Under the pieces are notes generated by a model that did no database searches, was not told where the DNA came from, and saw only the letters and a program-made list of their open reading frames with translations. Source: Thermoflexales bacterium (lineage in GTDB: Bacteria > Chloroflexota > Anaerolineae > Fen-1058). From it: DNA of 6,833 nt. Position 1 is the first letter of the stretch. The number at the start of each line of letters is the position of its first letter. Position numbers and translations under genes: made by a program. Positions 1-6,549 of the stretch are shown in pieces. The DNA is taken from positions 1 to 6,833 of the forward strand of contig JADGQE010000223.1 in NCBI GenBank assembly GCA_017882055.1, written 5' to 3'.

Positions 1-1198
1 TATCTGTTTTCGATCGGAGATTGGCCGCCGACCAGTTGGGCCGGGCCGTGCGCAGCGTCGCACGGAGCGCTTCACGCGCCAGCGCCTGTTCGATCAGCAG
101 ATCGCGCGTATCCTGCGGAATGCTGGCCGGGCGAAGTTCTTTGTTGATGACAAAAGCTTCGAGCTCGCCGCTCGTCAATTCGAAGGGCAGCCAACGCGAA
201 ATCAAAGCGGCGTCAGTTTCCTTCAGCAGCCGCGCTCCGCCAAAGGCGGTGCCGATGTCGCTGCGCACCGTCAAATGCAGCCGGCCGTTGAAGGCGGCGG
301 CCACCGTCGTCGCCGACGCGCCCGCATCCACACACAGTGTACCACGGGTGCCATCCCCGGTCGTGCTCAAGTATTGAACGACGTGGCCGATGCTGCGCGC
401 CGTCGATAAGATCGGGTATTTACTCCACTCGGCACAAGTTGCCAGACCCGGCACGCGCGCGATCTTAGTCTTGGCATGGATCATTTCCAATTCGGCTTGA
501 AGCGGGCCGAGGTCCTCGGTTTCCAGATTGGGCCGCACGTTGGCTTCGGCCACGATCAACTCGGTCTGACTGCCGACCAGATCATGCACGCGCGCACGCA
601 GCGCCGCATTACCGGCATAGACGATCTTGGGCCGCTTCGACGCAGGCATCAGCGACGCGCCCAGCATGACCGCCTCGACCAGATCAAGCACCTGTGTTTC
701 AGCGCCGCCATCCGTGCCGCCGGCCACGCACACCAGATCGGGCTGCAAAGTCATGATGCGCCGGGCGCGGGCTTCATCGCTGAGCCGCTGTGCGCCCAAC
801 AAAGCAATCACGTCTTCCACCCAGGTGTAGGTGCCGGAGGCCGCTCGCCGCAAGCTCTCGACACTCAATTCGCCGACAAGTCCCGCCAGTACCAGGCGCA
901 AGGGCTGGGCCGCGCTGCACGTCAGCACACACACATCCACACCCGAGCCGTTGTTTTGCTCAGGCGTAATGAGATCGCCGGATTGAGTCAACAGCGGCCG
1001 CGCCGCGATCTGCGCGAGCTGCTCGACGGTGTGACGCACGCCCATGGTCACATCCGACCAGGGTTCTTCCAGTGTGGTGGGCAGCTGCGCGCGTGCCACG
1101 AACCGAAACACGCCTTCGACGCGCGCGATCAACACGGCCTGCGTATTCACGCTGCCGACATCAATGGCCAGAACCGAATCGATCCGAGGCTGATCCAT
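1..1198 (-). CDS. MutL/GlmL-like ASKHA-fold ATPase (annotated in databases as 'glutamate mutase L' type), C-terminus cut off by window edge
   Basis: This reading frame is open from ATG at 1198 to the left edge, giving 399 codons with no stop, so the C-terminus is missing. The translation has actin/Hsp70-superfamily signatures in order: a phosphate-1 loop at residues 11-20 (AIDVGSVNTQ), a glycine-rich AGGTDGG at 159-165, a VYAGN strand at 193-197, and a phosphate-2-like loop at 289-299 (CVDAGASATTV). This pattern and order match the MutL family (Pfam MutL, PF13941 as I recall), known for GlmL/MutL, the accessory protein of B12-dependent glutamate mutase. No mutase subunit gene is in the window; the neighbours are membrane proteins, so a mutase role is doubtful. 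It is predicted to be cytoplasmic, with no signal peptide or TM segment visible. It is the last visible gene of the operon, 8 nt after the preceding stop; its ribosome site AAGGTGA (1202-1208) overlaps that stop codon, and GTG at 1201 is a less likely start. The phosphate-2 loop departs from the GGATTD form I remember for the family. Family assignment is fairly sure; function is not. Confidence 0.85.
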   Translation of the reverse strand, partial: MDQPRIDSVLAIDVGSVNTQAVLIARVEGVFRFVARAQLPTTLEEPWSDVTMGVRHTVEQLAQIAARPLLTQSGDLITPEQNNGSGVDVCVLTCSAAQPLRLVLAGLVGELSVESLRRAASGTYTWVEDVIALLGAQRLSDEARARRIMTLQPDLVCVAGGTDGGAETQVLDLVEAVMLGASLMPASKRPKIVYAGNAALRARVHDLVGSQTELIVAEANVRPNLETEDLGPLQAELEMIHAKTKIARVPGLATCAEWSKYPILSTARSIGHVVQYLSTTGDGTRGTLCVDAGASATTVAAAFNGRLHLTVRSDIGTAFGGARLLKETDAALISRWLPFELTSGELEAFVINKELRPASIPQDTRDLLIEQALAREALRATLRTARPNWSAANLRSKTD

Positions 1199-1206
1199 CA
1201 CTCACC

Positions 1207-1878
1207 TTATTTGACAATCAGGCGCAGCGCATCCACCACCGCCTGAGTCCGCTCGATCAACAGGCTGACACTCGCCACATAGACCAGCGCAAAAGTTGCG
1301 CCGAGCGCGATCGATAAGAAGAACCGCCCGATCGCGTTGATGCCGCTGAAGATTCCGCCCCGCGCGGACCGATAGAAACCGAACGACACCAGGGTGAAGA
1401 GCGTTCCGACCAGGATAATTACTGTAAGCACGGAGTCCGTTGTGGACGTGACAGACGCCCTGGCCGTGGCTTCAATCTGCGGGGCCAGTGTGCCGAACAA
1501 CGCGCCGCCCAGCGCCACCGCCGCGCCCACGCCAATAAGGTAACCCACTGAGGTATTACCCACAAACGCCCAGCGTGGCCTCAGTTTAAATAGCAACAAG
1601 ATGCCAAGCAGCAGACCGATACCGGCGACAATTGCATTAGCCACAATAACAGGCTGTTGTTGCGGGGATGCAGAGCCAGCCGTTTGCAACGCAAGTACAG
1701 GCTGGACCACGAGCGATCCAAACACATTGACCACAACGACCGCCACAATGTAGCCCGCGCCTGCGCCAACCAGAATGTGCGTGGCAAATCGATACAAGAA
1801 GTTATCGCCAATCAGATAACTCAGAATGAACAGCGTAAAGACCGCGCCGACGATCACGCCAATTTGATCGGGTGTCAT
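1207..1878 (-). CDS. Hypothetical six-TM membrane protein (223 aa)
   Basis: I do not recognise a named family. The protein is very hydrophobic, with about six TM segments at residues 5-24, 33-54, 77-97, 109-131, 149-168 and 184-207. A short polar Ser/Pro/Gln-rich loop (69-76) lies between TM2 and TM3, an Arg-containing loop (170-173) after TM5, and an amphipathic tail (208-223) ends in Lys. I chose the ATG at 1878 over an in-frame start at 1950 for two reasons: GGGGAGG lies 8 nt upstream, and the start overlaps the stop of the preceding scaffold gene as ATGA. The longer version would need 24 extra residues reading through the end of the scaffold gene. The overlap suggests translational coupling to the scaffold, and the MutL-like ATPase follows 8 nt later, so the three products are probably made together. 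A role as membrane partner of the scaffold or ATPase is inference. No catalytic residues stand out. Confidence 0.82.
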   Translation of the reverse strand: MTPDQIGVIVGAVFTLFILSYLIGDNFLYRFATHILVGAGAGYIVAVVVVNVFGSLVVQPVLALQTAGSASPQQQPVIVANAIVAGIGLLLGILLLFKLRPRWAFVGNTSVGYLIGVGAAVALGGALFGTLAPQIEATARASVTSTTDSVLTVIILVGTLFTLVSFGFYRSARGGIFSGINAIGRFFLSIALGATFALVYVASVSLLIERTQAVVDALRLIVK

Positions 1879-4703
1879 GAAGATCGCCTCCCCGTGCGTG
1901 ACACCACGCCGCTGATGATACCCACACCGATGAGGATGGCGAGCAACCATTGTGCCAGATTCTGCGCATCAAGATGGACTTGATTCTGAACCACCTGTTT
2001 TTCATTGGACGAGACATTGGGCAGCAGATTGGCCTGCTTCGCATACGCCAGTGCCCCCACCACACCGCTGACGAAGCCCTTGATCTGCCCGGAATCCGCA
2101 TACGGCAAGGTAAGCGTCTGAGCGGCGGCGCTTACACCGACGATCAGCGGCTTATTGATCTGCGTCACGGCAACTTGCTCCGCCCACCAGCGCACGCTGT
2201 CCGGCGAAGCCGCCAGATCAATCACGAGATCGATTTGCGCGCCATATTGATCCAGTAAATTTTGCGCACCAATCGATTGGCCCGGAATATAACCAAGGTT
2301 TATAAATTGTTGGTCGGAAGATTGATAACCCGCATCGAGTTTATGCCACGCCCGATCGGCCAAAGCCGGGCCAAGCGGATTAAGGCTGGCGACTTTCACA
2401 GTAACATTCTGCTTGCGTAGTTGGCGTAAAAAGACTTCCGCGATCTGATCAAGTTCACCGGCTTGAAGCGGATCGTAATCAAACACCACTAGCACGGTCG
2501 ACTTTGAAGTTAGAGATGTCATCTGTTTGAGCGGCGATTTGGGCAGCAGCGTCTCCGGGAGATTATCCGCCTTCGGCAAGAAGCCAAGGCCTTGCGGTAG
2601 AATCGACGGCACCAGGATCGCTCCGATGAGAAGTACCGCGATGCACCATTGCAACGCGCGCTGGCGAATCCTGGCGCCGCGTTTTGGCAGCGCCACAATC
2701 GGCGTCGGCGCAGAAGTCGCGCGCGTCAACAATTCCTGGAAGATCCCGGCTCGCGCCAGATCTTCGGCGCGGGTTTCAATGAACAATTTCGCCGGAGCAC
2801 CCTGCACTTCGCCCATGATCGCCGCCGGCGGCAGCACTTGCGAAATTCCAGCGAAAACGCCTTCTTTTTCGGCTTCTTGCGGCTCAGCGGCTTCGGCCGT
2901 CTCGCCTTCAGTCGGCCGCAAAGCTTCCAACCAGGCTGGAATCTCAGCTTGCGTAAGACCTGCACTCGCCACCGCCGCAAGTGTTTCATCTTTTCCAGTA
3001 CGCGCAGGAACGGCGGACTTGCCCAGGTTGCGCGCCCACTCCGGCAATTCACCGGCCGGAGCCGGTTGAGCCGCTTCGACCCGCGCTGCTGTTGGCGGAA
3101 CCGCCGGCGTGCCAGCTGGCGCCAATTCATTCAGCCAATCTGGTATGGCTATCGCTGGTTCGGCCTGGGCATCTTTGGCTTGCGGAGCGGCGGCATCGGA
3201 CAACCAATCGGGCAACGCCGATGATTCAACTTCGGGCGCAGCCGGCTGAATCGATGGCAGCGTGCCTGAGCTCAATTCACGTAACCAATCAGGGATAGCC
3301 GCTTCTTCGGCCGATTCCTGCCCAGGCACCGCTGGTTTCTCTTCTTCTTTCGGGGCAACCGGTTGAGCCGCAGCGGCCAGGGTCGATGAACCAAGATCGT
3401 TCAACCAATCAGGCGCCTCCGCTTCAGGCGCTACGGGCTGAGCGTCAGCCGACGCTCTCATTCCGCGCAGCCAATCGGGCATGTTTTCTGAGGCAGTCGG
3501 TTCGGCCACAGGCGGCGGAGCAGCCGCACCAAGGTTCTTCAACCAATCAGGCACTTCGGCTTCTGCAGGCTGCGCAGCCTGACTTTCGGAAGGGACGTCT
3601 ATGGCACTCGGCCAATCTGGTTCATCTCTGGCCACAGCCGCAGTCGGGCCCAGATTCTTCAACCAATCGGGTGCTTCAGTTGGCTCGGGCGTCGCGGTTT
3701 CATCAGTAAGGGGAGGCGCGCTCATATCACGCAACCAGGCCGGCACATCTTCAGACGCGGCGGACTGCGCGCCAGGCAGGGACGTCGCCGCAGCCCAATC
3801 TGGCTCTTCAGCTGCTTCCTGTGGAGGTGTGGACACTGAGGGCGCACGCGTGCCACGCGGCTGAGCAGTTTGATCTTTCGGAGTTGCAGCAGGCGCCGGA
3901 GTTGCGCCTGGTGTCGGAGTTGAAGCGACAACGCCGAGATTGCTCAACCAATCAGGCACATCCGCGGGCGCAGCCGGTTCGGGTTCAGATCGATCGAGTT
4001 GAGATGGCGCCACAACCCCTAGATTGCTGAGCCAATCAGGCAGTTCATCAACCGGTGCGGCAGGCTGAGACTGAGGCGCGATCAAAGTGTCCTCGGCCGA
4101 TGTCGCGGCGGGGGATTGATCTTTGCCTTCGGCTGAAGAATAACCCGCTATCCGCTGAAGCCACTCAGGTTGATCTTCGCTGGCTGTATCGCGCGTCCAG
4201 TCCGGCATATCGCCAACTGGAGTCGCAGGCTTTTCGGGCACGGCAGCGGGCACCGAGGTCGAATTCGAAAGCCGCGCCAGCCAGTCAGGGGATTGAGTGC
4301 CGTCCGACTGATTCGAGGGAACAGCGGCCTCGTTTTCTTCATCCGACGCGCTGGCTGAGGCCGTGCGCAACTGGCTAAGCCAATCCGGCGCACGCTCAGG
4401 CTGAGAGGCCGCCGGCGATGGCTCGATCGGTGTCATCGATCCGGTGGCCGCGGGTTTAGTCGGTAATGACAAACCTTTCTTGATAGGCGCCACGGGCGGT
4501 TCAGGCTCAGGCATCGACGCGTCTTCAGCCAGCGCCGGCACCAACCGCGTGCCGCACTTGTCGCAAAAAACATTCGCCAGTGGGTTGGCTGTGCCGCATT
4601 TGGAACAGCGCACGCCGGTGGACGACGGCAGTTTCGCGCTGCACTCATTGCAGAAACGTGAACCGTCTCGATTGGCTGTGCCGCAACTAGAACAGTAGAC
4701 CAT
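1875..4703 (-). CDS. Double zinc-ribbon, PDWL-repeat, two-TM membrane scaffold protein (942 aa)
   Basis: Four parts are visible. (1) Two zinc ribbons, both CxxC-x10-CxxC: C4/C7/C18/C21 and C33/C36/C47/C50, all eight cysteines intact. (2) A low-complexity linker of about 540 residues, rich in Ala, Pro, Glu and Ser, with 18 copies of a [LIVAMEQS]-P-[DEA]-W-[L] motif; every Trp between residues 51 and 600 lies in one. (3) A juxtamembrane segment (614-660) that looks helical, then basic residues 674-682 and TM1 at about 683-704. (4) A folded alpha/beta region (735-890) with Rossmann-like strand-helix alternation (VLVVFDYDP at 737-745, IDLVIDLA at 824-831, PLIVGVSA at 852-859), then TM2 at about 916-935 and a basic tail. 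By the positive-inside rule, the zinc ribbons, linker and C-terminal tail are cytoplasmic and residues 705-915 are outside. The start is ATG 4703 because the first ribbon begins at residue 4; the Shine-Dalgarno sequence is weak. It follows the 199-aa gene by 19 nt and overlaps the next gene by 4 nt. Its function is unknown; a scaffold or receptor role is inferred. Confidence 0.88.
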   Translation of the reverse strand: MVYCSSCGTANRDGSRFCNECSAKLPSSTGVRCSKCGTANPLANVFCDKCGTRLVPALAEDASMPEPEPPVAPIKKGLSLPTKPAATGSMTPIEPSPAASQPERAPDWLSQLRTASASASDEENEAAVPSNQSDGTQSPDWLARLSNSTSVPAAVPEKPATPVGDMPDWTRDTASEDQPEWLQRIAGYSSAEGKDQSPAATSAEDTLIAPQSQPAAPVDELPDWLSNLGVVAPSQLDRSEPEPAAPADVPDWLSNLGVVASTPTPGATPAPAATPKDQTAQPRGTRAPSVSTPPQEAAEEPDWAAATSLPGAQSAASEDVPAWLRDMSAPPLTDETATPEPTEAPDWLKNLGPTAAVARDEPDWPSAIDVPSESQAAQPAEAEVPDWLKNLGAAAPPPVAEPTASENMPDWLRGMRASADAQPVAPEAEAPDWLNDLGSSTLAAAAQPVAPKEEEKPAVPGQESAEEAAIPDWLRELSSGTLPSIQPAAPEVESSALPDWLSDAAAPQAKDAQAEPAIAIPDWLNELAPAGTPAVPPTAARVEAAQPAPAGELPEWARNLGKSAVPARTGKDETLAAVASAGLTQAEIPAWLEALRPTEGETAEAAEPQEAEKEGVFAGISQVLPPAAIMGEVQGAPAKLFIETRAEDLARAGIFQELLTRATSAPTPIVALPKRGARIRQRALQWCIAVLLIGAILVPSILPQGLGFLPKADNLPETLLPKSPLKQMTSLTSKSTVLVVFDYDPLQAGELDQIAEVFLRQLRKQNVTVKVASLNPLGPALADRAWHKLDAGYQSSDQQFINLGYIPGQSIGAQNLLDQYGAQIDLVIDLAASPDSVRWWAEQVAVTQINKPLIVGVSAAAQTLTLPYADSGQIKGFVSGVVGALAYAKQANLLPNVSSNEKQVVQNQVHLDAQNLAQWLLAILIGVGIISGVVSRTGRRSS
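1887..1893 (-). promoter_or_regulatory. Ribosome binding site that fixes the start of the 223-aa membrane protein
   Basis: Read on the minus strand, GGGGAGG lies 8 nt upstream of the ATG at 1878 and inside the last codons of the preceding scaffold gene. It supports the ATGA-overlap start over the 24-codon-longer alternative beginning at 1950. Confidence 0.7.
2928..4391 (-). repeat. Array of 18 degenerate PDWL-type peptide motifs
   Basis: The motif proline falls at residues 106, 139, 167, 179, 222, 250, 301, 321, 345, 362, 385, 409, 431, 471, 498, 521, 554 and 589 of the 942-aa protein. The tryptophan is present in all 18 copies. The residue before it is Asp in 14, Glu in 2 and Ala in 2. Leucine usually follows, often with a short helix-like extension such as SNLG, KNLG, REL or NEL. 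Spacing is irregular (12 to 51 residues) and the intervening sequence is Ala/Pro/Glu/Ser-rich, so these look like short binding motifs on a flexible tether, not a folded solenoid. On the plus strand they appear as recurring AACCAATCAGGC-like words. Confidence 0.85.
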
Positions 4704-4722
4704 AGATTCTCAACGCCGAGAT

Positions 4723-5322
4723 TTATTCGCTCTGCGGTCGATCGATGAATAGCAATACCCGGAAGGCTGTGGCCACGATACCGATCGCCACGCCCAGTAA
4801 CAGGCCGCGCATCCCGCCGGTTGTGAACGCATCAACGAATTGGCGCACAGTCTTCAATGCAGGAACATCGATTGGCACCTGCGTAATCAATACCACCAGA
4901 GCCGATAGCAGGAAACAAAAAGATCCAAAGGTACGCCGCCGCCGCAGCATGCGGAACGCGGCCAGGGCTAAGAAGACGGCCAACAGCGCGCCCAGCGCCG
5001 ACTGCATCGGTACGATCACGTCGTTGAAAACAACCGCTTTGGCCGTATCGCCAGGCAGCAACGTGATTACCAGTGTCACTACCGCCGAAAAGATCAGAAT
5101 GAAACTATAGACAATTCCCTTGCGTCCGCGGATGCGCTGGACGTGAACGGAGATCAAACGAATGAAACCCATCAACACCGCCACACCGGCGATGACGACG
5201 GCAATCTGCACCAGCGGCATGCGCCAGCCGACCGTGCTCGGAACCAAAAACGTGGTGAAAGTGATCACACCGACGACGCTGGTGATTACGGTTGGGACGA
5301 TATTGAATAAACGTCGCAGCAC
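4723..5322 (-). CDS. Hypothetical six-TM membrane protein (199 aa, GTG start)
   Basis: I do not recognise a named family. Hydrophobic segments lie at about residues 8-28, 35-57, 70-90, 104-125, 132-150 and 170-193. Basic loops fall at 62-68 (between TM2 and TM3) and 124-130, which has a run of four Arg (between TM4 and TM5); by the positive-inside rule they place these loops, and both termini, in the cytoplasm. The start is GTG at 5322: GGAGG sits 7 nt upstream, and an in-frame TGA just above it leaves no ATG. The gene follows the 248-aa gene after 77 nt and precedes the scaffold gene by 19 nt. It mirrors the second six-TM protein on the other side of the scaffold gene in size and helix count, but I see no clear sequence similarity. 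No enzymatic motif is visible. A role as an integral subunit of the same membrane complex is inference from the operon. Confidence 0.8.
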   Translation of the reverse strand: MLRRLFNIVPTVITSVVGVITFTTFLVPSTVGWRMPLVQIAVVIAGVAVLMGFIRLISVHVQRIRGRKGIVYSFILIFSAVVTLVITLLPGDTAKAVVFNDVIVPMQSALGALLAVFLALAAFRMLRRRRTFGSFCFLLSALVVLITQVPIDVPALKTVRQFVDAFTTGGMRGLLLGVAIGIVATAFRVLLFIDRPQSE

Positions 5323-5329
5323 GCCTGTG

Positions 5330-5334
5330 CCTCC
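5330..5334 (-). promoter_or_regulatory. Ribosome binding site for the GTG-started 199-aa gene
   Basis: GGAGG on the minus strand lies 7 nt before the GTG at 5322, and this decides the start. It directly abuts the small hairpin at 5335-5352. Confidence 0.65.
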
Positions 5335-5352
5335 GGCGCATCAACCTGCGCC
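5335..5352 (-). repeat. Perfect 6-bp inverted repeat next to a ribosome binding site
   Basis: GGCGCA and TGCGCC are separated by 6 nt in the 77-nt gap between the 248-aa and 199-aa genes. In the minus-strand transcript this would form a GC-rich hairpin immediately upstream of GGAGG. It has no T-tract, so it is not an intrinsic terminator. It might tune translation of the downstream gene or mark an mRNA processing point, but a repeat this short can occur by chance. Confidence 0.35.
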
Positions 5353-5399
5353 TGTCTCAACGGACAATCAAACGACTCAACTCAATGCGCCACTCTGAG

Positions 5400-6146
5400 C
5401 TACTTCCCCAAATTGATGATGAACCACACCACGGTTCCCGCGACAATCGCCCAGCGCAGAATATCTTGAGCGCGCAGGCTGGCCAGATGCGTTGGCCGGG
5501 CTTGCAAATAGGCTTTCGCGGCAAAGACCTCTTCGCCGATCAAGACGTTGTCGCTGGTGGCCGTCATCACCGCCAGCGCCCGCGGATCAGTCGCGCCCAG
5601 CAACTGCGGCAGCGCTTGCTTGTCGGCCTCGTGATCGATTAAGGCTACTTCCGGGCCGAAGACGCCCGACATCACATTCGCCGAAACCGGATTGTGCGCC
5701 AGATAATCCATCGCAGCCACAGAGTATTGGGTTGGATTGAGGGCGAGCAGCTGCGCCGACAGCGGCGAGTAACCGCTCAAGTCGCCCTGCCGAACGTGCG
5801 GGCGACGCAGGGTGTCTTCAACCAAGATCAGCGTGGTGGGATCAGCGGTCGTAATCACCGGCGCGATGCCGCTGGCCGCAGCTTCGTCAGCCAGATATTC
5901 AACGATCGCCATGCCCGCCAACGTGGTCGCTGTGTCTTCGCCACTGAGACTGCCCGTGCCCACTGAAACATGCAGCGACCGGCCCGATTCGATGGCGCGG
6001 CTCAATTGGCTGCGCAGCGCATTAAACACCGGGATCGATCGCAGGCGCGGGCGTCGGCCGGCGCTGATCGAACCGGTCAGCACGATCTGTGCCACACCGA
6101 AAATCAACAGCGCCGCCAATCCGATCAGGACAGGGAGTTCGTTCAT
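5400..6146 (-). CDS. Membrane-anchored hypothetical protein, resembles DUF6754-type proteins (248 aa)
   Basis: The protein has an N-terminal TM helix (about residues 4-25), a basic stretch (31-36), a soluble alpha/beta region (about 38-225), and a C-terminal TM helix (about 229-245) ending close to the C-terminus. Notable segments are SGRSLHVSVGTGSLSGED (54-71), a TTADPTTLILVEDTLRR strand-helix (99-115), GVFGPEVALIDHEADK (161-176) and TATSDNVLIGEEVFAAK (195-211). This layout resembles what I remember of DUF6754 proteins from Chloroflexota and archaea; that is recall, not a search result. The GTGSLSGED loop looks like a ligand- or phosphate-binding turn, but I cannot name a reaction. ATG 6146 overlaps the stop of the preceding 86-aa gene (ATGA), and AGGAGA lies 8 nt upstream. 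Two halves of the soluble region look related to each other. Its product probably works with the downstream membrane proteins. Confidence 0.82.
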   Translation of the reverse strand: MNELPVLIGLAALLIFGVAQIVLTGSISAGRRPRLRSIPVFNALRSQLSRAIESGRSLHVSVGTGSLSGEDTATTLAGMAIVEYLADEAAASGIAPVITTADPTTLILVEDTLRRPHVRQGDLSGYSPLSAQLLALNPTQYSVAAMDYLAHNPVSANVMSGVFGPEVALIDHEADKQALPQLLGATDPRALAVMTATSDNVLIGEEVFAAKAYLQARPTHLASLRAQDILRWAIVAGTVVWFIINLGK

Positions 6147-6403
6147 CGATCTGTCTCCTGCGCCATGATCTGGCTGATCTGCCGTAAACGATCCGGATCT
6201 TCCAGCAGCGCAGTCAGGCTCTCCAGTTTCGCTGGATCGGTAAAGGTCGTCAACAACGGGGCGGCCATGATCATCACCTGGCTGCCGAGAAACCCGATCG
6301 GGCGCAGCACATCCAACAGCATCGGCGTGAAGCTGCCCAGGCCCAGTCGCCGAAAGCGATCGATCCAGATGCGATTTTCTTCGGAGATGGATACAGGTGT
6401 CAT
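6143..6403 (-). CDS. Small hypothetical protein, first gene of the operon (86 aa)
   Basis: No family is recognised. The N-terminus is polar with basic and aromatic residues (about 10-19), a moderately hydrophobic stretch with several prolines follows (about 22-54), and the C-terminus is acidic and probably helical (57-84). It could be peripherally membrane-bound or span the membrane once. The stop overlaps the start of the 248-aa gene as ATGA, a strong sign that it is real and translationally coupled. ATG 6403 is the likely start, although upstream there is only a weak GGA; no better candidate lies between it and the promoter at 6454-6482. Its size and place suggest an accessory subunit, but no function can be assigned. 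Confidence 0.7.
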   Translation of the reverse strand: MTPVSISEENRIWIDRFRRLGLGSFTPMLLDVLRPIGFLGSQVMIMAAPLLTTFTDPAKLESLTALLEDPDRLRQISQIMAQETDR

Positions 6404-6453
6404 GAATGTCCGATTGGCGATTCAGAAATGAGCCACCTTGATTAGTGGCGGTT

Positions 6454-6482
6454 AGTATAGCACGCTACGTTTGAAAAGTGAA
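6454..6482 (-). promoter_or_regulatory. Predicted extended -10 promoter for the six-gene operon
   Basis: On the minus strand, TGCTATACT (6454-6462) forms an extended -10 element (TGn plus TATACT). A weaker -35-like TTCACT (6477-6482) lies 17 nt further upstream. Transcription would start near 6447, leaving a leader of roughly 44 nt before the ATG at 6403. A 5-bp dyad, GCCAC-N8-GTGGC (6432-6449), straddles the predicted start and could be an operator, though it is short. Confidence 0.5.
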
Positions 6483-6540
6483 GTGCAACTGGTACTAGAA
6501 GATAGTTATTGGAGGTGAGACAACGAACCGCGCTAGAGCA

Positions 6541-6549
6541 TGGTATACT
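6541..6549 (+). promoter_or_regulatory. Predicted extended -10 element for the divergent small gene
   Basis: TGGTATACT is an extended -10 (TGn plus TATACT) on the plus strand; no convincing -35 lies 16-18 nt upstream. The predicted start near 6556 falls at the GAGG ribosome site, so the leader would be only about 10 nt. The element is about 80 nt from the oppositely directed operon promoter and uses the same TATACT hexamer. Confidence 0.4.

Noticed and set aside
476..1246. 256-codon plus-strand open frame
   Set aside because: It is antisense to the MutL-like gene, whose frame carries clear ATPase motifs. Its translation is rich in His, Gln and Arg with no domain logic, a typical shadow in GC-rich DNA.
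1879..1950. Longer N-terminus for the 223-aa membrane protein
   Set aside because: The extra 24 residues are polar and overlap the scaffold gene's end. The ATG at 1878 has a better ribosome site and the ATGA overlap.
2269..2280. 12-bp perfect palindrome CCAATCGATTGG
   Set aside because: It lies inside the scaffold coding sequence, encodes an ordinary stretch, and stands alone with no partner site.
2527..3298. Several overlapping plus-strand open frames (up to 191 codons)
   Set aside because: They are antisense to the repeat-rich scaffold gene. Their composition is biased by the complement of the Ala/Pro/Glu repeats, and no ribosome sites or domains are visible.
2928..4391. Repeated AACCAATCAGGC-like words as a possible CRISPR or DNA-level repeat array
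   Set aside because: Spacing is irregular, the words are degenerate at codon third positions, and all lie in one reading frame encoding PDWL, so the repeat is at protein level.
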